From Streptomyces thinghirensis (GTDB taxonomy: Bacteria; Actinomycetota; Actinomycetia; Streptomycetales; Streptomycetaceae), in NCBI GenBank assembly GCA_021502835.1, contig JAKFGP010000033.1, forward strand, positions 248,001-312,000: a stretch of DNA of 64,000 nt. Direction: 5' to 3'. Below, one piece after another: positions 41,353 to 50,854 of the stretch. Positions within the stretch are counted from its first letter, which is position 1, and every line of letters starts with the position of its first letter. The notes beneath the pieces are model-generated. The model searched no databases, had not been told where the DNA came from, and was given only the letters and a program-made list of their open reading frames with translations. A program made the translations under genes and the position numbers.

Positions 41353-44300
41353 TTGAATACGCAGCCGCAGTACCGCCAGGTGCCCGCCCAGGTCGACCTG
41401 CCCGCGCTCGAACACGCGGTGCTCGACTTCTGGCGCGAGCAGGAAGATCTTCGCCAAGAGCCTGGAGCAGTCCGAGGGCCGCCCCGAGTGGGTGTTCTAC
41501 GAGGGCCCGCCCACCGCGAACGGCATGCCGGGCGCCCACCACATCGAGGCCCGCGTCTTCAAGGACGTCTTCCCCGTTTCCGCACCATGCGCGGATACCA
41601 CGTGGGCCGCAAGGCCGGCTGGGACTGCCACGGCCTGCCGGTCGAGCTGGCGGTGGAGAAGGAGCTGGGCTTCTCCGGCAAGCAGGACATCGAGGCGTAC
41701 GGCATCGCCGAGTTCAACGCCAAGTGCCGCGAATCGGTGACCCGCCACACCGACGCCTTCGAGGAGCTCACGACCCGCATGGGTTACTGGGCCGACCTCC
41801 AGGACCCGTACCGCACGATGGACCCCGAGTACATCGAGTCCGTCTGGTGGTCGCTGAAGGAGATCTTCGACAAGGGCCTGCTGGTCCAGGACCACCGCGT
41901 CGCCCCTGGTGCCCCCGCTGCGGCACCGGCCTGTCCGACCACGAGCTGGCGCAGGGCTACGAGACGGTCGTCGACCCGTCCGTCTTCGTGCGCTTCCCGC
42001 TGACCTCCGGCCCGCTGGCCGGCGAGGCCGCGCTTCTGATCTGGACGACCACGCCCTGGACCCTGGTGTCCAACACGGCGGTCGCCGCCCACCCCGAGGT
42101 CACCGACGTCGTCGCCACGAAGGGCCCGGAAGGTACGGAGAAGCTCGTCGTCGCTTAGCCGCTGGTCGGCAAGGCCCTCGGCGAGGGCTGGGAGACCACC
42201 GGCCAGACCTTCACCGGCGCCGAGATGGAGCGCTGGACGTACCAGCGCCCCTTCGAGCTGGTGGAGTTCCCCGAGCCCCGCACTACGTGGTGAACGCCGA
42301 CTACGTCACCACCGAGGACGGCACCGGCCTCGTCCACCAGTCCCCCGCCTTCGGTGAGGACGACCTCAAGGTCTGTCGCGCCTACGGCCTGCCCGTGGTC
42401 AACCCGGTCCGTCCGGACGGCACCTTCGAGGAGGGCCTCCCGCTGGTCGGCGGTGTCTTCTTCAAGAAGGCCGACGAGCAGCTGACGGAGGACCTGGACA
42501 CCCGGGGCCTGCTCTTCAAGCACATCCCGTACGAGCACAGCTACCCGCACTGCTGGCGCTGCCACACCGCGCTGCTGTACTACGCGCAGCCGTCCTGGTA
42601 CATCCGCACCACGGCCGTCAAGGACCGTCTCCTCCAGGAGAACGAGAAGACCAACTGGTTCCCGGACTCGGTCAAGCACGGCCGGTACGGCGACTGGCTG
42701 AACAACAACATCGACTGGGCGCTCTCCGCAACCGCTACTGGGGCACCCCGCTGCCCATCTGGCGCTGCGAGGACGACCACCACGGTGGCGGCCCCCGCGC
42801 CGAACTGACCGAGCTGACCGGCACCGACCAGTCCGCGCTGGACCCGCACCGCCCGTACATCGACGAGGTCACCTTCGCGTGCCCGCAGGACGGGTGCGGC
42901 AAGACCGCCACGCGCGTTCCGGAGGTCATCGACGCCTGGTACGACTCGGCTCGATGCCGTTCGCGCAGTGGGGCTACCCGCACAAGAACAAGGAGTTGTT
43001 CGAGAGCCGGTACCCGGCGCAGTTCATCTGCGAGGCCATCGACCAGACCCGCGGCTGGTTCTACACGCTGATGGCGGTCGGCACCCTGGTCTTCGACAAG
43101 TCGAGTTATGAGAACGTCGTCTGCCTCGGCTACATCCTCGCCGAGGACGGCCGCAAGATGTCCAGCACCTGGGCAACACCCTGGACCCGGTCCCGCTCAT
43201 GGACCGGCACGGCGCGGACGCGGTCCGCTGGTTCATGGCGGCCGGCGGCTCCCCGTGGGCGGCCCGGCGGGTCGGTCACGGCACCATCCAGGAGGTCGTC
43301 CGCAAGACGCTCCTCACCTACTGGAACACGGTCGCCTTCCAGGCCCTGTACGCCCGCACCACGGGTGGTCCCCGAGCGAGGCCGACCCGGCGCCCGCCGA
43401 CCGCCCGGTCCTGGACCGCTGGCTGCTCTCCGAGCTGCATGCGCTCACCGACCAGGTCACGCAGGCCCTGGACGCCTACGACACCCAGCGCGCCGGCAAG
43501 CTGCTGTCCGCTTGTCGACGACCTGTCCAACTGGTACGTACGCCGCTCCCGCCGCCGCTTCTGGCAGGGCGACAAGGCGGCACTGCGCACGCTGCACGAG
43601 GTCGTCGAGACGGTCACCAAGCTCATGGCCCCGCTGACCCCGTTCATCACCGAGCGGGTCTGGCAGGACCTGGTCGTGCCGGTCACCCTGGCGCCCCCGA
43701 GTCGGTGCACCTCTCCTCGTGGCCGGAGGCTGACCTGTCGGCGATCGACCCGGAGCTGTCGAAGCAGATGGTGCTGGTCCGCCGCCTGGTCGAACTGGGC
43801 CGTGCCACACGCGCGGAGTCGGGCGTCAAGACCCGCCAGCCGCTCAGCCGCGCGCTGATCGCCGTGTCGGGCTTCGACACCCTCTCCCCGAGCTGCACTC
43901 GCAGATCACCGAGGAGCTGAACGTCGAGTCGCTCGCGTCGCTGAGCGAGGTCGGCGGCAGCCTGGTCGACACGACGGCGAAGGCCAACTCCGTGCGCTGG
44001 GCAAGCGGTTCGGCAAGCGCGTCCAGGACGTGGCGAAGGCCGTCGCGAACACGGACGCCGCGGCGCTCTCCTCGCCCTGCGCGAGGGCACTGCGTCGGTG
44101 GAGGTCGACGGCGAGACGGTCGCCCTCGCCCCCCGACGAGGTGATCATCACGGAGACGCCGCGCGAGGGCCGGTCGGTCGCCTCCGACTCGGGCGCGACG
44201 GTGGCGCTGGACCTGGAGATCACGGAGGAGTTGCGCCGGGCCGGTCTCGCCCGGGACGCGATCCGCCTGATCCAGGAGGCCCGCAAGAGCAGCGGCCTCG

Positions 44301-44494
44301 ACGTCGCCGACCGGATCGCGCTGCGGTGGACGGCCACGGACGAGGCCACGGTCGCCGCCCTGACCGAGCACAGCGGTCTGATCGCCGACGAGGTCCTGGC
44401 GACGGACTTCGCGCAGGGCGAGGCGGACGACGCGTACGGGGAGCCGTTCACGGACGAGGGCCTGTCCCTGACGTTCCGCCTGCGCAAGCAGTAG
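41353..44494 (+). CDS. ileS: Isoleucyl-tRNA synthetase IleS (right copy)
   Basis: Mirror of 21664-24819; TTG 41353, TAG 44492-44494. [52 protein letters not shown] (garbled on the left) and [20 protein letters not shown] are clear. TAG at 42156-42158 replaces a GAG codon of the left arm, and the KMSKS segment (GRKMSS) is broken by an indel near 43165. Other frameshifts lie near 41445, 41575, 41910, 42285, 42730, 42950, 43365, 43510, 43700, 43890, 43990, 44075 and 44133. Confidence 0.95.
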
Positions 44495-44500
44495 GACCGC

Positions 44501-44536
44501 GAGAGGCCCGGTCTCCTGGAGGAGACCGGGCCTCTC
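44501..44536 (+). terminator. ileS terminator hairpin (right copy)
   Basis: GAGAGGCCCGGTCTCC, loop TGGA, then GGAGACCGGGCCTCTC: a perfect 16-base stem beginning 7 bases after the ileS stop. Confidence 0.85.
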
Positions 44537-44633
44537 GTCATCCACCGCAGTTGCGGGCTGCACCCCGCCGGAGACGGGCCGCGCACCCCACCCCGGCCAC
44601 CGACGCCCCGCACCCGACACCGCGCACGACAGC

Positions 44634-44668
44634 GGGCGGGCCCCGGGTCAGAAACCCGGGGCCCGCCC
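44634..44668 (-). terminator. divIVA terminator hairpin (right copy)
   Basis: GGGCGGGCCCCGGGT (44634-44648), loop CAGAA, ACCCGGGGCCCGCCC (44654-44668). Perfect 15-base stem downstream of divIVA on the minus strand. Confidence 0.85.
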
Positions 44669-44704
44669 TGAACGCTGCCGACGGCTACGCCGTACTACCG
44701 TTCG

Positions 44705-45900
44705 TCAGTTGTCGTCCTCGTCGATCAGGAACCCGCGCATCGGCGAGGGCGCCTGTCCCATCGGCGACGGCCCCTGCGGCCGGACCGGAGCCATCGGCTG
44801 GGTCATCGCCGGCGACATCTGCTGCTGACCGCCGTAGGACGGACCGTTCTGGCTCGGTCCGCTGCCCATCGACTGGTTGCCGCCGTACGACGGCGCACTC
44901 GCGCCGGCCGGAGCCATCGAGGGCGCCGGGGACGGCGGCAGGGAGGCCGTGGCGGGCGTACGCGGCGGGGCGAGCGAGTCGTCCGCCTGGGTCTCCAGCC
45001 GACGCAGCTGCGACTCCAGGTACGACTTCAGCCGCGTCCGGTACTCGCGCTCGAAGCCGCGCAGGTCCTCGACCTTGCGCTCCAGCGTGGCGCGGGCGGA
45101 CTCCAGGGAGCCCATCGCGACGCGGTGCTTCTCCTGCGCGTCCCGCTCCAGGGCGTCGGCCTTGGCACGGGCGTCCCGCTCCAGACCCTCGGCACGCGAA
45201 CGCGCCTCGCCGACGATCTTGTTGGCCTCGGAACGAGCCTCGGCGATCGCCTGGTCGGCGGTCTGCTGGGCCAGCGAGAGGACACGGGCGGCGCTGTCGC
45301 CGCCGGGGCCGCCCTGACCGGGCATGCCGGGGCCACCGGGACCCTGCGGGCCGCCCATGGGGCCACCCATCGGACCGGGGCCCATCTGGCCCTGCATCGG
45401 GCCGTGGCCACCCTGGCCCATCGGCCCGGGACCCTGACCCATCGGGCCGGGACCCTGCGGGCCACCCTGCCCGCCGGGACCGGCGGGCAGCTGCGGAGCA
45501 CCGCTGGGCAGCTGGGGCGGGCCACCCATGGGGCCACCCATCTGCTGCTGCGGCGGGCCCGATATGCCGGCGGGCACCGGAGCGCCGGGACCTCGCATGC
45601 CCTGCTCGGCATACCCCCTGCTGAGGGTGCTGCTGCTGGGTGCTGCTGCTGGTGCTGCTGCTGTTGTTGCTGCTGGTCCTGCGGCGGTTCCGGGGGCTTG
45701 CGCATGTTCTGCTGATTCTGCGCAGCCGCGCGCGTCGCCGCGGCCAGTTTGGCGCGCAGGTCCTCGTTCTCGCGGAGCAGTCGGGTCAGTTCGGCTTCGA
45801 CCTCGTCGAGGAAGGCATCGACCTCGTCCTCGTCATAGCCTTCTCGGAGGCGGACGGTCGTGAACTGCTTGTTCCGCACGTCCTCGGGGGTCAACGGCAT
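44705..45900 (-). CDS. divIVA: DivIVA/Wag31 polar growth determinant (right copy)
   Basis: Much cleaner than the left copy. ATG 45900 to about 45610 is open ([20 protein letters not shown], coiled coil, then the start of the Gln-rich linker with [18 protein letters not shown]). After one frameshift near 45605 the frame stays open from 45598 to the stop at 44705. It reveals the linker: collagen-like Gly/Pro/Gln/Met repeats ([20 protein letters not shown] and variants). The long second coiled coil follows ([40 protein letters not shown]). Confidence 0.95.
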
Positions 45901-45953
45901 CTCTTCACCTCAACGTTGTCGTCGGCATTCGGCAAGCCCGTATCTCTCATCGA

Positions 45954-46238
45954 TCACAGCCGGCTCACGATCGAGATCAGGATGTAGACGATGATCATCA
46001 GTACGAAGAAGGACAGGTCGAGCGCCACGCCCCCGAGACGCAGCGGCGGAATGAACCGCCGCAGAAGCTTCAACGGTGGATCGGTGACAGTGTAGGTGGC
46101 CTCCAGAACGACCACCATCGCCTTGCCGGGTTGCCACGAGCGGGCGAACTGGAAGACGTAGTCCATGACCAACCGGAAGATGAGCACGATGAGGAAGCAC
46201 ATCAGCGCGATGTAGACGACATCCAGGACCACGCTCAT
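45954..46238 (-). CDS. YggT/YlmG-family membrane protein (right copy, intact)
   Basis: Intact 94-residue frame from ATG 46238 to TGA 45954. It differs from the left copy by single residues only (for example VYIALM versus VYTALM and VYILIS versus VHILIS), which gives a view of the substitution-type differences between arms. Confidence 0.92.
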   Translation of the reverse strand: MSVVLDVVYIALMCFLIVLIFRLVMDYVFQFARSWQPGKAMVVVLEATYTVTDPPLKLLRRFIPPLRLGGVALDLSFFVLMIIVYILISIVSRL

Positions 46239-46318
46239 GACCTGTGCTTCCCTCTCCCCTGACCATCTCTCGGACCCGTTGTCGGATCCGCGTTCTTGCT
46301 CTGTACCGGTGGTGCGTC

Positions 46319-46960
46319 TCAGCTCTGGTTGAAGAACCCGCCCTCTGCGATGCGGGCCTTGTCCTCCGCCGTGACATCGACGTTAGCAGGGAGACAGCAG
46401 GAACACCTTCTGCGTCACCCGCTCGATACTGCCGTGAAGACCAAACACCAAACCGGCTGCAAAGTCGACAAGTCGCTTCGCATCTGTGTCATCCATCTCA
46501 GTGAGATTCATGATCACCGGCGTACCCTCACGGAAGTGTTCCCCGATGGTACGGGCCTCGTTGTAGGTCCGGGGGTGAAGCGTGGTGATCCGGTAGGGCT
46601 CTCGTTCGGACACGACCTTGGGCATGATGACCGGTGCGCTCTTTCCAGGCTTGCGCGTTCTTGTGTGATGGATGCCACGGGCGCGATACGCGCCGGGCGA
46701 CCCGATTCCGCCGCGAGCGAAGCGGCCCGGGGCACCGGCTCGCGCGGCGCGGGCGGTTGTACGACTCGTACCTCTTCGTCCCTTAGAGGCTGATGTGAAC
46801 CATGCGACTGGTGCGCCGGTTCGTGCCGCCGGTGGTCCCGCTCGGGCTCCGGGTCCAGTTCCGGTTCGAAGTCGTCATCGGGGTCGAACCCCCGGCCGTC
46901 GTACCCATCGTCCTCCACGAGGCCGAGGTAGACCGCCATCTTGCGCATCGCGCCGGCCAT
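46319..46960 (-). CDS. sepF: SepF, FtsZ membrane anchor (right copy)
   Basis: Mirror of 19196-19835, ATG 46960. The N-terminal half is open and shows the acidic linker missing on the left ([20 protein letters not shown]), continuing to [10 protein letters not shown]. The globular domain is open from about 46625 ([20 protein letters not shown] to [11 protein letters not shown]), with a break near 46385 before the C-terminus FFNQS. Combining arms gives the full 213-residue protein. Confidence 0.95.
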
Positions 46961-47022
46961 GCTCTGAGTCCTCCGCTCTGTGGTGGATCGGCTGACGACT
47001 GCCAATTGCCTGCGATCCACGA

Positions 47023-47055
47023 GGTCGTTACGTCCGCCTTTCGGCGGTAATGACC
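47023..47055 (-). promoter_or_regulatory. Hairpin in the yggS-sepF interval (right copy)
   Basis: On the minus strand: GGTCATTA, C, CGCC, loop GAAA, GGCG, GAC, then GTAACGACC. The outer stem has one G-U or mismatch position and the inner CGCC/GGCG stem carries a GNRA-type loop. It confirms the left-arm element at 19101-19133. Confidence 0.45.
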
Positions 47056-47089
47056 ATATTTTCTGCTGTGGTCCGACTTCTTGGCGACG

Positions 47090-47807
47090 TTACCCGAGCC
47101 TGGGTCGGACTCCGAGTACCGCAGTACCGACGCGCACATGTCGCTCCGGCGGCCACGGCCTGTTCGAGGTCCGCACTCATCCCTGCGGAGACCATGTTCG
47201 CAGCCGGATGGGCTCGGCGCACGTAGGTCGACAAATCCATGAGGTGCTCGAACGCCGCCTCTCGGCGTCCCGCGTACTCGCCGGTGAGCGGGGCGACGGT
47301 CATCAGTCCGTCGAGCCGCAGCCCTTCGGACCGGGCGACCAGGTCGGCCAACTCTTCGATTCCGCGGGCGAGACGCCACCGCGGTCACCGCGCGCGTTCT
47401 CCCCCGCGTCGAGCGCGACCTGGAGGAGGCAGCCCACCTCGCGCCCGGCCCGCACGGCCCTCCTTCGACAGGGCCGTGACGAGCCTGGCCCGGTCGACCG
47501 ACTGCACGACATGCGCGTAACCGACCACGGACCGCACCTTGTTGGTCTGCAACTGCCCGACGAAATGCCACGAAAGCGGCAGATCCGAGCATGCGGCGGC
47601 CTTGGGTGCCGCGTCCTGGTCGCGGTTCTCTGCGACGTGACGCACACCGAGTTCGGAGAGAATTCGCACATCGTCCGCCGGGTAGGTCTTGGTGACCACG
47701 ATGAGGGTCACCTCGTCGCGGCGGCGGCCTGCGGCCTCGCACGCCGCGGCGATGCGCTCTTCCACTTTCGCCAGGTTCTCGGCGAGTTCCTGCTTACGGT
47801 CCGTCAT
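47090..47807 (-). CDS. yggS: YggS/YlmE-family PLP-binding protein (right copy)
   Basis: Mirror of 18360-19066. ATG 47807 (MTDRKQELAENLAKVEERIA) is open to about 47475 through VTLIVVTKTYPADDVRILSE and HFVGQLQTNKVRSVVGYAHV. It supplies the true N-terminal third that is scrambled on the left. Frameshifts lie near 47460, 47430, 47360 and 47145. Confidence 0.92.
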
Positions 47808-47813
47808 GCCCCA

Positions 47814-48543
47814 TCAGTCCAGCCAGACATAGCCCGCGAGCCGCCCGGTGGTGCGGTCGCGTCGGTACGAGAAGTGGTCCTTCGACTCCCGGGTGCACAC
47901 CGGCGACTGCGCCCGGTCGCGCACCCCGAGGCGTTCGAGCTGCGCGTGCACTCCGGCGCCCACGTCGACCGCCGGTGTGCCCCAGCTCGTCACCGCGTAC
48001 GCCGCCGGTTCGACGGCGGCCACCTCGGCGCGCATCTCCTCGGGCATCTCATAACACCGGCCGCACACGGCGGGTCCGGTGCGGGCGATGATCCGGGCGG
48101 GGTCCGCGCCGAGTGCGGTCATGGCCCGTACGGCGGCGGGGACGACCCCGGCGACCAGGCCGGGCCGGCCCGCGTGAGCCGCGGCGGCGACGCCGGCGAC
48201 GGGGTCGGCGAGCAGGACGGGCACGCAGTCGGCGGTGAGGACGGCGAGGGCGAGGCCGCGTTCGGCGGTGACGACCGCGTCGACCCGCGGGGCCGGGCGG
48301 TCTCCCCAGGGTCCGTCGACCTCGGCGACGTCGGCCCCGTGCACCTGGTTCATCCAGACCACCCGGGCCGGGTCGACGCCCAGCGACTTGGCCGCCACCT
48401 CCCGGTTGGCCGTCACGGCGCCGGGGTCGTCGCCGACCGCGCCGCCGAGGTTGAGCTCCTCGTACGGAACGGCGCTCACTCCGCCCCCACCTGTCGGTGA
48501 AGCCGAAGTGCGCGCCGTTCACGGTGTCGCGCTGTCCTATCAC
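47814..48543 (-). CDS. pgeF: PgeF/YfiH-family protein (right copy)
   Basis: Open from [20 protein letters not shown] (48479) to the stop at 47814, 221 codons, with only one frameshift near 48490 separating it from GTG 48543. It preserves [57 protein letters not shown] and [20 protein letters not shown], so all metal-site elements are intact. It is the reference copy for this gene. Confidence 0.93.
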
Positions 48544-49748
48544 TTCAGGAAGTCCGGCACGTCCAGTTCCTCGGCCGCGCTGTCCGAGTAGGTCCTCGAC
48601 GGCGGGACCGGCGGCGGGGGAGACCGGCGGCAGGTCGCTGACCGGCTCCTGCGCGGGCGCCGGCTCCGGTTCCTCCTTCGGCTTGACGCTGCCGAGCGAG
48701 CCGAAGGACGGACGGCTCTCGGTCTGCCGTGCCGGGGTGGGCTCCTCGCGCTTGCCCGAGGTGGAGGAGCCGAGGACGTTGTCGCGCTGCTTGGACGGCG
48801 GCTGGCCCCCGTCGAAGCCGGCCGCGATCACGGTGACCCGGACCTCGTCGCCCAGGGCGTCGTCGATGACCGCGCCGAAGATGATGTTGGCCTCGGGGTG
48901 GGCGGCCTCGCTGACCAGCTGGGCGGCCTCGTTGATCTCGAACAGGCCGAGATCGGAGCCGCCGGAGATGGAGAGCAGCACGCCCCGGGCGCCGTCGATG
49001 GACGCCTCCAGCAGCGGCGAGGAGATCGCCATCTCGGCGGCGGCCACCGCGCGGTCGTCGCCGCGGGCCGAGCCGATGCCCATGAGGGCCGAACCGGCCT
49101 CGGACATGACCGACTTCACGTCGGCGAAGTCGAGGTTGATCAGGCCGGGCGTGGTGATGAGGTCGGTGATGCCCTGGACACCGGGAGCAGGACCTGGTCG
49201 GCGGACTTGAACGCGTCGAGCACGCTGACCTGGCGGTCCGAAATGGACAGCAGCCGGTCGTTGGGGATGACGATGAGGGTGTCGACCTCTTCGCGGAGCT
49301 CGGCGATGCCGTCCTCGGCCTGGTTGGCCCGGCGCCGTCCCTCGAAGGTGAACGGGCGGGTGACCACGCCGATGGTGAGGGCGCCGAGCAGCGGGCGATG
49401 TTGGCCACGACGGGCGCGCCGCCGGTGCCGGTGCCGCCGCCTTCTCCGGCTGTCACGAAGACCATGTCGGCCCCCTTGAGGACCTCCTCGATCTCCTCGC
49501 GGTGGTCCTCGGCGGCCTTGCGGCCGACGGCCGGGTTGGCTCCGGCGCCGAGTCCGCGGGTGAGTTCGCGGCCGACGTCGAGCTTGACGTCGGCGTCGCT
49601 CATCAACAGAGCTTGCGCTGTCGGTGTTGATGGCGATGAACTCGACGCCCTTGAGACCGACCTCGATCATCCGGTTGATGGCATTGACACCACCGCCGCC
49701 GACACCGATGACATTGATGACTGCGAGGTAGTTCTGCGGTGCTGCCAC
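48540..49748 (-). CDS. ftsZ: FtsZ division GTPase (right copy)
   Basis: Mirror of 16426-17626, GTG 49748. The C-terminal half is a single frame from about 49119 ([20 protein letters not shown] through [20 protein letters not shown] and [15 protein letters not shown] to [16 protein letters not shown]), with the break before DVPDFLK near 48560. The tubulin signature reads [14 protein letters not shown]. Frameshifts lie near 49615, 49390 and 49185. Left and right together give an unbroken protein. Confidence 0.95.
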
Positions 49749-49853
49749 GTCGAAGGCCTCTCGCCTCGAGTTACGTGTCGTCGAATCGCCGGGGCACTGT
49801 GCCCCGCGACCCGGCGACTGATGCCGAATGGGACGGTCCGTAGCGCCGACCCG

Positions 49854-49889
49854 AACCCTAACGGTGAAGTTTAGGGTTACCAGTGTGTC
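49854..49889 (-). promoter_or_regulatory. ftsZ upstream dyad and GACAC pentamer (right copy)
   Basis: AACCCTAA (49854-49861), 9 bases, TTAGGGTT (49871-49878): a perfect 25-base dyad, adjacent to GTGTC (49885-49889, GACAC on the minus strand). It lies about 110-140 bases before the ftsZ start in the 286-base ftsQ-ftsZ gap. Confidence 0.5.
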
Positions 49890-50034
49890 TGTTCCTTGAA
49901 GTCTTCTGAACAGGACACTAAGTCGACAAGTGGCGCACGTTCAACGAACACGCCGAACCTCCCGTTTTTCTTTTCACCCTATGTGATCAGCCGTAGCGCT
50001 GCCCAACCAGGGTGCTGGCCTGCACATATACCCG

Positions 50035-50829
50035 TCAACTCCTCGATGACGCGGGGGCGGTGGGGACGCTCACGTCGAAGTGCCGCGCATCGGGCGCCGC
50101 TTTCATCAGCGCGGTGAGCGCTCGCGCTTTCCGCACCCCCTGCTCACCGCTCCCCCACGCCACGGTCCGGTCGCCGCTCAACTCCAGTGAGATGTCGTCA
50201 TAGGAACGGACCTTGACGGCCCGTGTGTCCCGGGCGACCGCGGCCGGGAGGCGGCCGGCCACCCGCACCGCCTCCCGCACCAGGCGGTCCTCGTCGAAGC
50301 GGCGCAGGCTCGCCGCGGCGGAGCCGGACCGGGCAGGCTTCAATTCCAGCTCGGGAACGCCTTTCGGGGCCCGGGAAACCGTGGCGAAACGGACGCCTTC
50401 ATCGTCCACTTCGACGAACTTTCGGCCCTTTTGCACAGTCAGAACCGGAGTGCGCTCCGTCACCTTCAGGTCGATTCCGTGCGGCCAGGAGCGTTCCACA
50501 CCGACTTCGTCGATACGGGACAATTTCCGGCGCAGCCGCGCCTCGACCGCCTCGGTGTCCACGGAGATCAGCGGGTCCCCGACGGGCACGTCGGCCGCCT
50601 CGCGCACCTGAGCGGGCGTCAGTACGCGAGTACCGGAGACCGACACGCGTTCCACCCGCGTCCAGTTCGAGCCGTAGAGGAGCCAGACGGTCCCGCCCGC
50701 CACGAGCACGAGAGCGACGATCAGGATGATGATCGTACGAAGACGGGGCGGGCCGAACCGGCGCGCACGGGGCAGGCCGGACGACTCCTGCTGGCGTTCA
50801 CCGCGCTCGGCGGTGCTCGGTCCGGCCAC
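50035..50829 (-). CDS. ftsQ: FtsQ cell division protein (right copy, intact)
   Basis: Complete 264-codon frame, GTG 50829 ([20 protein letters not shown]) to TGA. Cytoplasmic tail of about 30 residues, membrane helix [25 protein letters not shown] domain ([20 protein letters not shown], then [20 protein letters not shown]), beta domain, and a short tail ending SVPTAPASSRS. Its integrity, against a nonsense codon and several frameshifts in the left copy, is one of the clearest signs that arm differences are errors. Confidence 0.96.
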   Translation of the reverse strand: MAGPSTAERGERQQESSGLPRARRFGPPRLRTIIILIVALVLVAGGTVWLLYGSNWTRVERVSVSGTRVLTPAQVREAADVPVGDPLISVDTEAVEARLRRKLSRIDEVGVERSWPHGIDLKVTERTPVLTVQKGRKFVEVDDEGVRFATVSRAPKGVPELELKPARSGSAAASLRRFDEDRLVREAVRVAGRLPAAVARDTRAVKVRSYDDISLELSGDRTVAWGSGEQGVRKARALTALMKAAPDARHFDVSVPTAPASSRS

Positions 50830-50854
50830 GCTCCCTGCCTTCCGTCATCCCTGA

